Assembly: GCA_014084085.1 (NCBI GenBank)
Contig: NPFB01000121.1
Span: 168,309 to 201,903, forward strand
DNA from: Hondaea fermentalgiana
Lineage: Eukaryota > Sar > Bigyra > Thraustochytrida > Thraustochytriidae
DNA: 33,595 nt
Direction: 5' to 3'
Each line of letters opens with the position of its first letter. The first letter of the stretch is position 1. A program made the position numbers and the translations under genes. Below the pieces are notes generated by a model. The model ran no database searches, was not told the DNA's origin, and worked only from the letters and a program-made list of their open reading frames with translations. This document shows positions 15,668-23,957 of the stretch, one piece after another.

Positions 15668-16625
15668 GTCTGGGTTTTCCTTGCTGTCCCCTTGGGGAAA
15701 ATTGCATTTATGGGCACGGACGAGAATTTGCCCTTGACCATGGAGTGCGACGCGGGCTCCTCGACTTCGCCATCTGTGTCTTCGTCCGAGTCGTACTTTT
15801 CGGCGTGCAAGTCGACGTCTACGAACTCCCCCGCATCCTCCTTTGCGGGCGGCAACTCGAGGTCCACTGCTACGTTCCGCACGCGCGGCCGGCGACGGAC
15901 TCTGCACTGGGCGCCGACCAGCATGCCGCAAGCGCCGCCGGCGAGGGCGCCGAGGAGGAACGGCGTGTTGTGCACAATCGCGTGGGCCGCGCGAAAGACG
16001 ACCGCGAAAGACACGGCCAGGGACAGCGCCAGCACTGCAAAGCTCACCAGAGCAGCGTGTGATTCGCGCAGACAGGCGTTGCTCGCGGCGCGCAGCACTG
16101 CGGCGGTGACCGCCGACGGCACGCTTCCCATGGCGAGCGACGCGGGGATCCCGTGGAACGTGTGCCCGGCCGTGCCGAAGCAGGCTGTGCCGTTCGCCGT
16201 CTCCACGCACGTGGCTGCCGGCGCTTCGCAGCGTACATCGAGCAGCGGGGCTGGGAAGGTGGTCGAGACGCCCTGCTCGTAGCTGTGCACCAGCACGTTG
16301 AATTGCTCAAACGGCTCGTCGATGCTGCTCATGTCGCGGGTCTCCAAGTGATACATGACGTCGCGCGGCAGCGGGGAGAGTGGGTTCATGAACTCGCTGG
16401 AGGCCGCCGCACCGACGATCGAAAAGGTGTAACCTGTGCACGACAACTCGGCGTTGTCCCTCGAGCTGAGCACGCACAGGTGGTGCTTGCACACGGCCAT
16501 CTCGCGCACGTCTGTGAACTCGTACGGGGCTAGGCCCAGCGTGCCGTCCAGGGGGAGCACAGCATTGTGCTCGCGTCGACATTCCACGTGCAGTTGGTGA
16601 CTTCGTTCACGACTTTGGTGATCAT
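15664..16625 (-). CDS. 8-cysteine membrane protein B, broken by a one-base frame change
   Basis: Paralog of the protein at 9607-10455: eight cysteines in the same order, including VCKHHLC, LSCTG, ATCVE and ACFG, then two or more hydrophobic segments and an acidic tail. The N-terminal 31 codons (ATG 16625, MITKVVNEVTNCTWNVDAST) are in one frame and end at a TAG (16530-16532). The rest is in another frame, open to the stop at 15664. The match to the paralog crosses from one frame to the other near a run of five G (16551-16555, C on the minus strand). One more base in that run would rejoin the frames. It may be a true mutation, a sequencing error or a programmed -1 shift. The stop overlaps the EGF-like gene start as ATGA. 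Confidence 0.7.
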
Positions 16626-16658
16626 CGTCTTCTCCCCCACCCGACCAATCCGCTTTCC

Positions 16659-16666
16659 ATAATATG
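16659..16666 (-). promoter_or_regulatory. TATA-like box between paralog B and the exonuclease
   Basis: ATAATATG lies 34 bases before ATG 16625 (minus) and partly overlaps the exonuclease ATG (16664). Confidence 0.35.
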
Positions 16667-17620
16667 CAAGATCCCGTCATCGTCGTCTTTGACCTCGAGA
16701 CGACGGGCTTTGACCCCATGCCGCTCCTGTCGCCCATGCACCGCATCCTGCAAATCTGCGCCATGCGCTTAGACACGGGGGCGTTCTTCAGCACAATCGT
16801 GGACCCGGAGATGCGCGTGCCGCCGCCCAGTCGAGCCATTCATCGCGTCGGGGACGAGGAAACGAAGGGGGCGCCGCGGCTGCAAGCGGCGATGCGTGCG
16901 CTGGAGCAAGAGCTGGCGCTAGGGGACGCGCCTTGTGTCATGGTGGCGCACAACTGCTACTTCTTCGACGAACTGATCCTGCGCAAAGAGTGTCTGCGAC
17001 TGGGGGCAGCGCTGCCGAGCCATGTGGCGTTCTGGGATTCCCTGCCCTACATGCGCGCCAAGTTCCCCCTCATCGGGCAGTGGGGCCTTTCGGCTTTGCA
17101 CGAGCACTTTTTTGGCGAACCCGTGCCCAATGCGCATCGCGCCGACGCCGATGTGCGCGCCCTTGCGCGAATATTGCAGCACGCCGCGCCACAGCTTTCT
17201 CGCGAGATTGCAGCCAACCCACGAAAACAGCCCCGCGCGCTGACGGACCTGCGCGGAGTGGGGCCCGGACGCGCGCGGATGATCACTCGGGCCACTGGGG
17301 TGCGTTTCGTGCAGGATTTGCGGGCGCATTTTGGCACGTGTCCTCGGGCCTTTGACCGCTTCCTTTGCGAGCACCTGCGCATGCGTGCTCGCTCTGACCG
17401 CGCGCTTTTGGTGGCGCAAGTTTTTGGAATCCCGCCGTGGGACCTCGAGGCCGTAGAGGAGCGAATGGGAGCTGCCCCCCCAGCTCTCTGCGGATGCGCA
17501 GGCGACGTCGACCTTTACGTGTTTTTTGCTTTTGGCAACGGAGGCTCGCTGACACGCGAGTCGTCCGCCGCCTTTGTGCGTGGTCTTCGGCGCACGCTTT
17601 CCCGCGCGCGAGAATGGTAA
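16664..17620 (+). CDS. DEDDh 3'-5' exonuclease with helix-hairpin-helix
   Basis: 318 residues. The exonuclease motifs are D10-L-E12-T (Exo I), VAHNCYFFD102 (Exo II) and H158-x4-D163 (Exo III, HRADAD), so all catalytic residues of the DEDDh (DnaQ/RNase T) family are present. The family removes nucleotides from 3' ends using two metal ions. After the domain, about residues 193-210, LRGVGPGRARMI looks like a helix-hairpin-helix DNA-binding motif. The C-terminal ~100 residues are unassigned. It could proofread or trim DNA ends in viral replication or repair. Stop and convergent protease stop are 16 bases apart. Confidence 0.85.
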   Translation: MQDPVIVVFDLETTGFDPMPLLSPMHRILQICAMRLDTGAFFSTIVDPEMRVPPPSRAIHRVGDEETKGAPRLQAAMRALEQELALGDAPCVMVAHNCYFFDELILRKECLRLGAALPSHVAFWDSLPYMRAKFPLIGQWGLSALHEHFFGEPVPNAHRADADVRALARILQHAAPQLSREIAANPRKQPRALTDLRGVGPGRARMITRATGVRFVQDLRAHFGTCPRAFDRFLCEHLRMRARSDRALLVAQVFGIPPWDLEAVEERMGAAPPALCGCAGDVDLYVFFAFGNGGSLTRESSAAFVRGLRRTLSRAREW

Positions 17621-17636
17621 ACAGGGATAAGATGGC

Positions 17637-18842
17637 TTATTTCTTTTTATGCACGGGATAGTAACAGTAAAGTTTGCCGGCAAAGTCTATGTTCTGCATT
17701 GCCATGGCATGGCATGCACCTGGTCTGACGTCGCCCTCCACCTTCAGCTGGCTTTTCAAACACGGCAACGCCGTTTGTAGCACTCGGTCCTTTGTGCCGG
17801 TGACGATGTACACCTTCGATTTCCCGGTGATCGATCGGTCAATGCGGCCCCGGTAGTCTCTGAAAACGATCCCCCCATTCCCGTCGGAATCAACGGAGCG
17901 GAGGAAATACCCTTTGCGAGCCTTGTCGCGAATGCAGACGTCGCCGCGCGGGTTTACGATGTGTTTAATCTCCTCGTGCACCTGAAACTTATCATCAACG
18001 GGACGAATCAACACCACCTCACTGTACGGCTTGTCAGCGACCGCCTTATTTTGGTATCCGTGTTTGATGGTCATCATCGCCGTGGCAAGAAAAAGGGCGT
18101 CCCGAAATCCACTAATGTTGATTGGAAAAAAGTCGTTTTCCGAGGGGTGCTTGTTCTTTGACATTAGAAGAAGTGCGAAGCGGAGGCAGAACACGCCACA
18201 CGAAATGCCGTCGTCTTGGCCTCCGTAGTCAATCGGAGTTGCTACTTTTTCTTGCAGGTTGCTCAGCTCTAAAACTCGAAGGTATGATTCAGGTAATTCT
18301 TTGGCGGGCACCTTCTTGGGTCGAGGGCCCATTGGGTCGTAAAAACGCATCTCTCCCTCCTTTGAGAAAGAGAGAAATGTGAAGTGAGAGTTATCCAAGC
18401 CGATCATGCAGGCGGTCTTTCCTTCAGCATGGATCTTCTTGACGCTTTGTTCATGGGGGAAGGTTACCATCCGATATTCACTGTCCTTGAAAACTTCGTT
18501 CAAAATCAGGCCGAACGTGTACACAGACGTGTTGGTGAGCAGAATTTCATTTGATAAGTCTCTGAAAAACACGCGGTTCAATTTAAAAATGCGGCACTCG
18601 GGGTCTATGCCACGTAGGGCGCCCTGAATTGGAAAATCATTCTTCGCATTTGCCTTGGTGTCTCCTTTTAAGGCTTTCTTGATGGCATTCCAGCTAGTGT
18701 CTGTCTTGGTGGAAATAAACGTCAAGGTCACCTTACACCTAGCATAGTATGTTCGTTCGATTTCCGAGAGTTGTCCATTGTGTTCGGCTACTCTCTCGAG
18801 GAGGACTTGTGCGTCTTGTATAGGCTCCCCTCTCCTGAACAT
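17637..18842 (-). CDS. Ulp1-like cysteine protease 1 (C48/adenain fold)
   Basis: 401 residues. The catalytic residues are H153 (NSHFTFLSF), D169 (RFYDPMG), Q209 and C215 (GGQDDGISCGVF). The order H-D-Q-C is that of the C48 family, which cuts SUMO-like proteins; related enzymes process viral structural proteins. About 150 residues follow the catalytic domain. This C-terminal domain is shared with the neighbouring protease (GDVCIRDKARKGYFLRSVD against ADVLVYYQNVNKWFLAYVD), so the two arose by duplication. TATAAA on the minus strand at 18878-18883 lies 36 bases upstream of the start. Confidence 0.85.
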   Translation of the reverse strand: MFRRGEPIQDAQVLLERVAEHNGQLSEIERTYYARCKVTLTFISTKTDTSWNAIKKALKGDTKANAKNDFPIQGALRGIDPECRIFKLNRVFFRDLSNEILLTNTSVYTFGLILNEVFKDSEYRMVTFPHEQSVKKIHAEGKTACMIGLDNSHFTFLSFSKEGEMRFYDPMGPRPKKVPAKELPESYLRVLELSNLQEKVATPIDYGGQDDGISCGVFCLRFALLLMSKNKHPSENDFFPINISGFRDALFLATAMMTIKHGYQNKAVADKPYSEVVLIRPVDDKFQVHEEIKHIVNPRGDVCIRDKARKGYFLRSVDSDGNGGIVFRDYRGRIDRSITGKSKVYIVTGTKDRVLQTALPCLKSQLKVEGDVRPGACHAMAMQNIDFAGKLYCYYPVHKKK

Positions 18843-18877
18843 TGCGATTTGCTTTGAGATAAATCACTTGAAATCAA

Positions 18878-18883
18878 TTTATA
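18878..18883 (-). promoter_or_regulatory. TATA box of Ulp1-like protease 1
   Basis: TATAAA on the minus strand, 36 bases before ATG 18842, in the 45-base gap between the two protease genes. Confidence 0.5.
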
Positions 18884-18887
18884 GAGT

Positions 18888-20054
18888 TCAAGGTTTCGAG
18901 AATTTCTTTCTATACTCTTTGAGTGAAGTCTTGTAGAGCAAGTGAATAGCTCGATGCCCTTCCTCCGCTTCATACTTTTCGTGCAGCCTTTTGCACTCCC
19001 CGGGCGCGATTTTGTCCAAAATCTCAAGTTGGAGCAGGGTAATTGATCTTGCGACGACGATTTCATCTTCTTTCACTCGAACCACTCTCGCGAAAGCAAG
19101 AGGTTCCGGCCCAGGAGATTCCACTGTTTCACCGAACTGGTCGAAAAGAATGCCGTCGTCTCCGGCCTTGTCCACGTAAGCCAGGAACCATTTATTTACA
19201 TTTTGATAATAGACGAGGACGTCGGCGTATCGGGGAATTTGCTTGTCCTCTTCATTACCATCGGGAGTAACCCTGATCTGATCATTCCACCGAGGGGGGC
19301 GCCGTGTCACCTCGGTCCCGATGACGTTTCCATGTGTGACCATTCTCATGGTGGCGATCAAAAGGCGCTCGCGAAAATGCTGAATCGTAAATGTTGACTC
19401 TTCGAAAGCTAGGTCATCTTTGGTGGGCCATTTGTTGTTTTTCATTATAAAGCAAATGGCCCGAATCACGAAGACGCCGCACGAATAACCATCATGTTGG
19501 TGGCCAAGGAGGTGTTGCGTTAAGTTGTCTTTCGGAATATTGTCTGCATCAAGAAGGAACTCCGCGGGCCCAGGAATTTTTCCATTCATGGAGTTGTAGT
19601 ACAAGGCTTCGGCTTTCTTGTCGGCGGGAATCACAAGCAGGCTCCAGTGCACAGCGTGAAGAACGGCAATGCACACATTCTTCGTTTCCGCGAGGTTGAG
19701 TATGTCATGTAGATCATGCATTTGATCGTGCACAACGCACATCCTGAAAGAACTCTCCCGAAAGAGGTCATTAAAAATATAGGAAATCTCCTCGAGCGTC
19801 TTATTGCTCAATAGCTCTGTTCCGTACGCCAGATCTCGGAGCGTCGATGCATCGATGGTGTATTCATTGAGACCAATGTTTCGTTGCAGATAACCCGCCA
19901 TGGGGAGATCATCATTCCTTTGGGGCTGATTTTTGTTTCGAGAAACATACTTCGCGAAGAATTTTGCCTCTTGCAGGAACCTCTTTTCGCGTTCCGTAAA
20001 GTCTTCATCTTCTTTAGTGTTGAGTTTGGCGAATAATTGCTTGGCGGGGTCCAT
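18888..20054 (-). CDS. Ulp1-like cysteine protease 2 (C48/adenain fold)
   Basis: 388 residues. Catalytic H136 (HAVHWSLLVI), Q186 and C192 (GHQHDGYSCGVF) are present. Where the family has Asp, this protein has Asn (N154, LYYNSMNG). Asparagine in that place can still support activity in some relatives, but it sets this copy apart from its neighbour. The C-terminal domain matches that of protease 1. The tandem arrangement, with 45 bases between genes, suggests duplication and then divergence. A TATAAG stretch (20089-20094, minus) lies 35-40 bases upstream. Likely substrates, host ubiquitin-like conjugates or viral precursors, cannot be told from sequence. Confidence 0.83.
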   Translation of the reverse strand: MDPAKQLFAKLNTKEDEDFTEREKRFLQEAKFFAKYVSRNKNQPQRNDDLPMAGYLQRNIGLNEYTIDASTLRDLAYGTELLSNKTLEEISYIFNDLFRESSFRMCVVHDQMHDLHDILNLAETKNVCIAVLHAVHWSLLVIPADKKAEALYYNSMNGKIPGPAEFLLDADNIPKDNLTQHLLGHQHDGYSCGVFVIRAICFIMKNNKWPTKDDLAFEESTFTIQHFRERLLIATMRMVTHGNVIGTEVTRRPPRWNDQIRVTPDGNEEDKQIPRYADVLVYYQNVNKWFLAYVDKAGDDGILFDQFGETVESPGPEPLAFARVVRVKEDEIVVARSITLLQLEILDKIAPGECKRLHEKYEAEEGHRAIHLLYKTSLKEYRKKFSKP

Positions 20055-20088
20055 GGGTCCTTCTCAGCGGTGGTTAGGTAAAATCAAC

Positions 20089-21000
20089 TTATACAAAATC
20101 AAACTTTCGACGGCCGTCGACGTAGGCGAGTAGGGTTACGCGCGAGGTGCCAGTGGCTGCTGCTATTTCTCCTAGGCGACTGCGGTCTTTGCCGAGGTGA
20201 TTGAACAAAGTGAGCGCCAATACAGTCACGTTGCCCACCGACCCGTTGCGCTTGATGTTTTCGCGGGTGCGTGCACCAATCTCCTTCTCGTCGGCAAAGG
20301 ACAGGCCGAGGCGCGTCCGCGCTTGAGATAGATTGGTCGCGGCGATGGAGCGTTGGGAGATGTCGGTGAGGGCGCAAAACTTGGCCACTTGTTTGGACAG
20401 CTTTTTAACGCCGGTGGCGGCTTCGATTTCCGACAGCGTCACTGGGTGGCCGAGTTCGTTCCGCACCACCACAATGGCAGCGGCGACCATGGCCTGGCTC
20501 CCTCGACACGTAAATACATGGGGTGAGTTGCGGATGATTGTCGACACGCGGTTGTACACGCGCTCGCTCGAGTCTGTGGCGTCGACGAAGCGGCGGAGGC
20601 GTGTGAAGAGGCGCCGCTCGCGCACATCGTCTGGAAAAACGCGGTCCATCAAGCGCTGGTCCGGCGACGGGCCTCTGTGCTCGGCGTGCGTGTCGACGTG
20701 GGCGGCGTGGTGAGCTGGTATGGAAGGCGGCGCGGTGCGCAATTTGGGGCGCCTGTGGGGTCCGCTCTGCCTGTGGTTGGGGGCATTCGTTGTCATGGTC
20801 CCGCTCCCGCGGCTAGTGGAGTACCAGGCTTGCTGAGGGAGCGCTGGGCGTGCTCGATGTAGAATGCCGCAGAAAAAGTTCCTGACGATGACGCCGCAGA
20901 GGGTGCAGATGAGAGTGTCTGTGCGGGTATCGTGGACATATTGGTTTTTTGCGATGCGGCAATTCTCGCACTCGAGTGTTGCAATGCTGGGTCGTGGCAT
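20089..21000 (-). CDS. TFIIB: Transcription factor IIB (TFIIB)
   Basis: 303 residues. The N-terminal zinc ribbon is CENC (about residues 10-13) and CTLCG (about 32-36). A ~70-residue low-complexity H/P/R-rich linker replaces the usual B-reader/B-linker. Two cyclin-like repeats follow: first about residues 115-200 (DRVFPDDVRERRLFTRL onward, SQAMVAAAIVVV), then about 205-300 (LSEIEAATGVKKLSKQV and LGEIAAATGTSRVTLLAYV). TFIIB bridges TBP and RNA polymerase II at promoters. Its partner TBP is encoded at 3366-3914. ATG 21000 is the first ATG before the zinc ribbon. Confidence 0.85.
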   Translation of the reverse strand: MPRPSIATLECENCRIAKNQYVHDTRTDTLICTLCGVIVRNFFCGILHRARPALPQQAWYSTSRGSGTMTTNAPNHRQSGPHRRPKLRTAPPSIPAHHAAHVDTHAEHRGPSPDQRLMDRVFPDDVRERRLFTRLRRFVDATDSSERVYNRVSTIIRNSPHVFTCRGSQAMVAAAIVVVRNELGHPVTLSEIEAATGVKKLSKQVAKFCALTDISQRSIAATNLSQARTRLGLSFADEKEIGARTRENIKRNGSVGNVTVLALTLFNHLGKDRSRLGEIAAATGTSRVTLLAYVDGRRKFDFV

Positions 21001-21076
21001 CTTGTTACGGGTTTGGAGGTCCGCTTTACTTTACCTTTTTTTTCCTCCCGTGGCGGGGGGAGGGTCAAACCGAAAT

Positions 21077-21706
21077 CTAGCTCCTTCTTAACCGTAAGAC
21101 AGCGGCATCTGCTTCGTCTGCGATCTGGCGAATGACTTGCATGAACTGCGCTGGATGTGGATGCAGGTACAGGCGCGTTCTTCGCAGCGCGAGAGGCGCG
21201 ATCACTTCGTCGTCGTCCTCCGAAGCGTCCGCTTCGCCGCCAGCTTCGCCGACGTCGTAAGCGCGGTGCACACCGTCCCGGTCCATCTCCTCACACAAGT
21301 GCGCAATGCCGACGCGCCCGTTTGCTTGTTTCACGAGAATGGCTTGCAGTGCCTTGCGGGAGCGGTGTCGCAAGCAGCGCGCGAATTGCTTGCGCGTTGC
21401 GAGCAGGCGCGGGAGGTGTGGCCCCACGGGAAGGTCTTTCCTGCAGTACACGCAGGGGAGCGCAATATCGCTCAGCAGCAGCGCGTCGCCCTCGACGTGG
21501 CAAGCATCGACGAGACAATTGAGACAGAGGGTGAAGATGCACGAGTTTTTGCACCAGTCGACGCGGACGGGGCCGGGGTCCGTGCATATTATGCACTCGC
21601 TGGGCGTCCGCTTGCAGGCGTGCTCCGCGTCCATGACAGCAGGAGTCGGCGCTCGGCGGCAGTGGGTTTCCACAAATCGCTCGATCGTTTCAGGTCTGCG
21701 AACCAT
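21077..21706 (-). CDS. RING-like zinc-finger protein
   Basis: 209 residues from ATG 21706. About residues 35-90 hold CIIC, WCKNSC, LCLNC and PCVYC, eight zinc-binding cysteines in a RING-like spacing. This suggests a ubiquitin ligase or a protein-binding finger. The rest is basic with H and R, then acidic (ASEDDDE) and ends RLRRS. The frame is open upstream to 21760 but starts with TTG there. The dNMP kinase gene ends 48 bases before this start on the same strand. Confidence 0.7.
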   Translation of the reverse strand: MVRRPETIERFVETHCRRAPTPAVMDAEHACKRTPSECIICTDPGPVRVDWCKNSCIFTLCLNCLVDACHVEGDALLLSDIALPCVYCRKDLPVGPHLPRLLATRKQFARCLRHRSRKALQAILVKQANGRVGIAHLCEEMDRDGVHRAYDVGEAGGEADASEDDDEVIAPLALRRTRLYLHPHPAQFMQVIRQIADEADAAVLRLRRS

Positions 21707-21753
21707 GTGTGCTGCGGCGGTTGCACGGGCTTCATGGCGACGGTTAAGGGCGT

Positions 21754-22365
21754 CTACCAACTACCGTGCCAGTTTTGTAGCATATCCTGCACCCTCACGC
21801 GGAAAGTCTCGCTGTCGGAATTGTTGTATAGGCGTTCGCAATCTCCGCGGCGAGCCACTTCGTATACTCCGCTTTCGCTGCTGTGCATGGCGTCGTTTGG
21901 GCCTCTCTGCAGCCGTTGGTCGGCGTCCAAAAGGACCAACTTGGCGTCGTGCGCGCCAGCGAGCCTCTGTGCTTCGTTCGGGTAGCGTGTGTCTGTGACC
22001 ACCACCAGGAGCGTCTGGTTCTCATCCAGGGTTTCGCGCTCCTTTTCGATCTCGACCTCGAGGCGCTCCACGAGAAAGCTCTCTGAGAACTGCTCGCGCA
22101 GATTTGTCCCCAGCCACTGGCACAGTTCGCGCGGCGAGCGGTCCCAGGGGTGGAGTCTCAGTTCCTTGTGCGCCCGATCCTCGAAGGCCTGGGGGGGCAC
22201 TCCGAAGAGCGCTGCGAGCGCCTCTTTGAGCGGAGCGGCGAAAGACAGCGGGCGAACCTCGACCTTGAGGCCCGGGCGCTCCTTGAAAAATTCCATCACG
22301 TGCCCGGCGGCGGTGTCCTTGCCGGCGCCGGCGCGGCCGACGAACGCGAGCACCTTGGTCTGCAT
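21754..22365 (-). CDS. Deoxynucleoside monophosphate kinase
   Basis: 203 residues. A P-loop GRAGAGKDT lies near residues 10-18, and the TDTRYPNEAQRL motif near residue 130 is typical of T4-type dNMP kinases. The enzyme phosphorylates dNMPs to dNDPs with ATP and supplies DNA precursors. ATG 22365 is chosen because a TATA-like box lies 50-57 bases upstream (22414-22422); the alternative ATG 22428 overlaps the divergent membrane gene. Phage and giant-virus versions are known. Confidence 0.85.
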   Translation of the reverse strand: MQTKVLAFVGRAGAGKDTAAGHVMEFFKERPGLKVEVRPLSFAAPLKEALAALFGVPPQAFEDRAHKELRLHPWDRSPRELCQWLGTNLREQFSESFLVERLEVEIEKERETLDENQTLLVVVTDTRYPNEAQRLAGAHDAKLVLLDADQRLQRGPNDAMHSSESGVYEVARRGDCERLYNNSDSETFRVRVQDMLQNWHGSW

Positions 22366-22413
22366 CGTATTTGTGGAGCGCGAGTCGTCATTGAGGGGCG
22401 CGCCGGGGGGCCC

Positions 22414-22422
22414 ATCATATAA
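22414..22422. promoter_or_regulatory. TATA-like box between dNMP kinase and membrane gene
   Basis: ATCATATAA, about 50-57 bases before ATG 22365 (minus). It is too close to ATG 22427 (plus) to serve that start unless a later ATG is used. Confidence 0.4.
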
Positions 22423-22426
22423 ATTC

Positions 22427-22849
22427 ATGGAGCGTCGGCCGCTTTTTGCTGCCTCTAGGGCCGAGCAAAAGGAGGAGACCAAGTATGTCAGCCAAGGGGA
22501 TAGTAGACTTGTCTTTGTGGCGCGGACCGCCGGCCGCGCCATCCGGGGCTTCGGGGACTCCTTGCGCTTTCAGGTGGCCGACACTTTTCAAAAGTCCGTG
22601 CTGTTTGTGCTCGCGCTGCAGATGAACAGTTTCCTCACGGAGCTGGTGGATCATGGCACGACGAACCTGTACCGACTCGGGACATTCGCCTTGTTCTCAG
22701 TCTTCTCGGTCGGCTTGATGCAACTCAAGGACTCGATCGAACAGCGCGACGAGGAGACGCAGCGTTTGAATCGCGCGCAGCAGGCGGGAAACGCGAACAT
22801 CGATGCAGACGTCGACCTCCAAAATATACATAGTGCAGCGTCGTTCTGA
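22427..22849 (+). CDS. Small membrane protein (140 residues)
   Basis: Polar N-terminus, an amphipathic stretch (RAIRGFGDSLRFQVADTFQ), one or two hydrophobic segments (about residues 62-75, SVLFVLALQM, and 88-105, LGTFALFSVFSVGLMQL) and a charged Q/E/D-rich helical tail. No family recognised. It is followed by another small membrane gene on the same strand, whose TATA box lies inside this gene's 3' end. Confidence 0.6.
   Translation: MERRPLFAASRAEQKEETKYVSQGDSRLVFVARTAGRAIRGFGDSLRFQVADTFQKSVLFVLALQMNSFLTELVDHGTTNLYRLGTFALFSVFSVGLMQLKDSIEQRDEETQRLNRAQQAGNANIDADVDLQNIHSAASF
22824..22828 (+). promoter_or_regulatory. TATA-like box inside the upstream gene
   Basis: AATATACATAG lies in the last 30 bases of the 140-residue gene, about 49 bases before ATG 22875. 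Confidence 0.4.
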
Positions 22850-22874
22850 GGGTAGCGAGAGAAGGTCTCGGAGG

Positions 22875-23264
22875 ATGCTGAGTCTCCCGGCAATTGCCTC
22901 GTCGCTCATCCTGGCATTCGCCGTGGCCAACCGCTTCCTGCTGTTTGTCGATACGGTCGAGCGCCTGCGCACCGAGCGGTACAACGACGCCTATGTGCTG
23001 GTCAACATGTGCGACGCGGTTGATTACCGGCGCATCGGCCGCCATGCCGTGCTGTGCGAGGAGATTGAGCACCGGCTGCGGACGTCTCTTTACGCCCAGG
23101 CAGCGCAGCGGGTGGTCGAAAACACGCTGTACCGTCGGGTGAGCGTCGATGCCCTCGTGCAGATGGCGGCGCTGATCGCCGGCGTCGCGGCGCTGGGCGC
23201 GGTCCAGCGGCTGTGCGCCGCAGCGCCGGGGCTGCCCGTGCAGCGGCGCCTCAAGTTCGATTGA
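22875..23264 (+). CDS. Small membrane protein (129 residues), last viral gene
   Basis: Starts with a signal-anchor-like hydrophobic stretch (MLSLPAIASSLILAFAVANRF), then a ~70-residue middle with two or three cysteines (VNMCDAVDYRR, VLCEEIEHRL), then a second hydrophobic segment (MAALIAGVAALGAVQRL) and a basic tail. No family recognised. Frame is open upstream to 22803 but ATG 22875 fits the TATA-like box. It is the last gene before the repeat-rich, GC-rich junction. Confidence 0.6.
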   Translation: MLSLPAIASSLILAFAVANRFLLFVDTVERLRTERYNDAYVLVNMCDAVDYRRIGRHAVLCEEIEHRLRTSLYAQAAQRVVENTLYRRVSVDALVQMAALIAGVAALGAVQRLCAAAPGLPVQRRLKFD

Positions 23265-23499
23265 AGCAGCGCGCGTAGAGCATCAGAAGAGCCGCGAGGC
23301 CGAGCGGCGGGCCGGCGCCCGCGGCCAATGCGGCGGCGCTGGTCAGGAGGAAAGCGTCGAGTGCCGCCTCTCCGCGCCGCGCGAGCTCACCGCTTCGCTT
23401 CGCACGCTCGCGCGCAAGCTGCAGAAAGAAGGAGAGAAAGGCGTCTGTCTCTCTCTCTCTGTCTCCCTCTCTCTCCGTCTGTGCACGCAGGCGAAGCAA
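23251..23499 (-). pseudogene. Possible remnant of a small viral membrane gene
   Basis: The last ~40 residues of this frame (LLTSAAALAAGAGPPLGLAA... ending in YARCFNRT) look like a viral-style membrane segment convergent with the previous gene. The first half is coded by a CT/AG microsatellite (EREGDRERE) and looks non-coding. A gene truncated at its 5' end near the virus-host junction is possible; chance is also possible. Confidence 0.25.
23443..23481. repeat. CT-rich microsatellite
   Basis: Interrupted (CT)n run with GTCTC and CCGTCTG breaks, at the inner side of the junction region. Confidence 0.85.
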
Positions 23500-23942
23500 G
23501 GGAGGCAGGCCTCGCTCACTGGCTTATCGGCGCCGCAAGTGCGCCTCCCGGCCTTTCCGCACTTGCCGCCGCGCATAGCGCACTTGCGCCGCGCGCCGCC
23601 CACTGCGCCTTTGCAGTGCGCGAGCACCCCCTTCGGAAAGAAAGAAGAAGAAAGAAGAAAAAGCCTCTCCACGAGCAGAATGCACACCCCGCGAGACTCG
23701 CGCCGCACCCCCCCCGGCCGGCGTCCTGCCGGCTTCCTGGCGGAACCCGGTGGACAGCCGGCGGGGGCACGCGGCGAGTCAGACTTCTCACCCAGCGCCG
23801 CGCACCCGCGCCCTATCCGCCGCCGCAGCAAGGAACGCGCAGGAACCGCGCGCTCCCTAGCACTCGCTAGGGATTACGCTAGCGCGACCCGTGACTTTTT
23901 TCCCCGTTTTTCTTTCACTGGTTTCTTGTTCGGGCCGGCGCG

Positions 23943-23957
23943 AAAATGGGTTGCGCA
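23943..23957 (+). repeat. 15-bp direct repeat, copy 1
   Basis: AAAATGGGTTGCGCA, identical to 24577-24591. Flanks differ, so the match is exactly 15 bases. Confidence 0.8.

Noticed and set aside
16626..16839. Upstream extension of the minus frame of 8-Cys protein B
   Set aside because: It runs antisense through the exonuclease motifs; the homologous N-terminus is found in another frame from ATG 16625.
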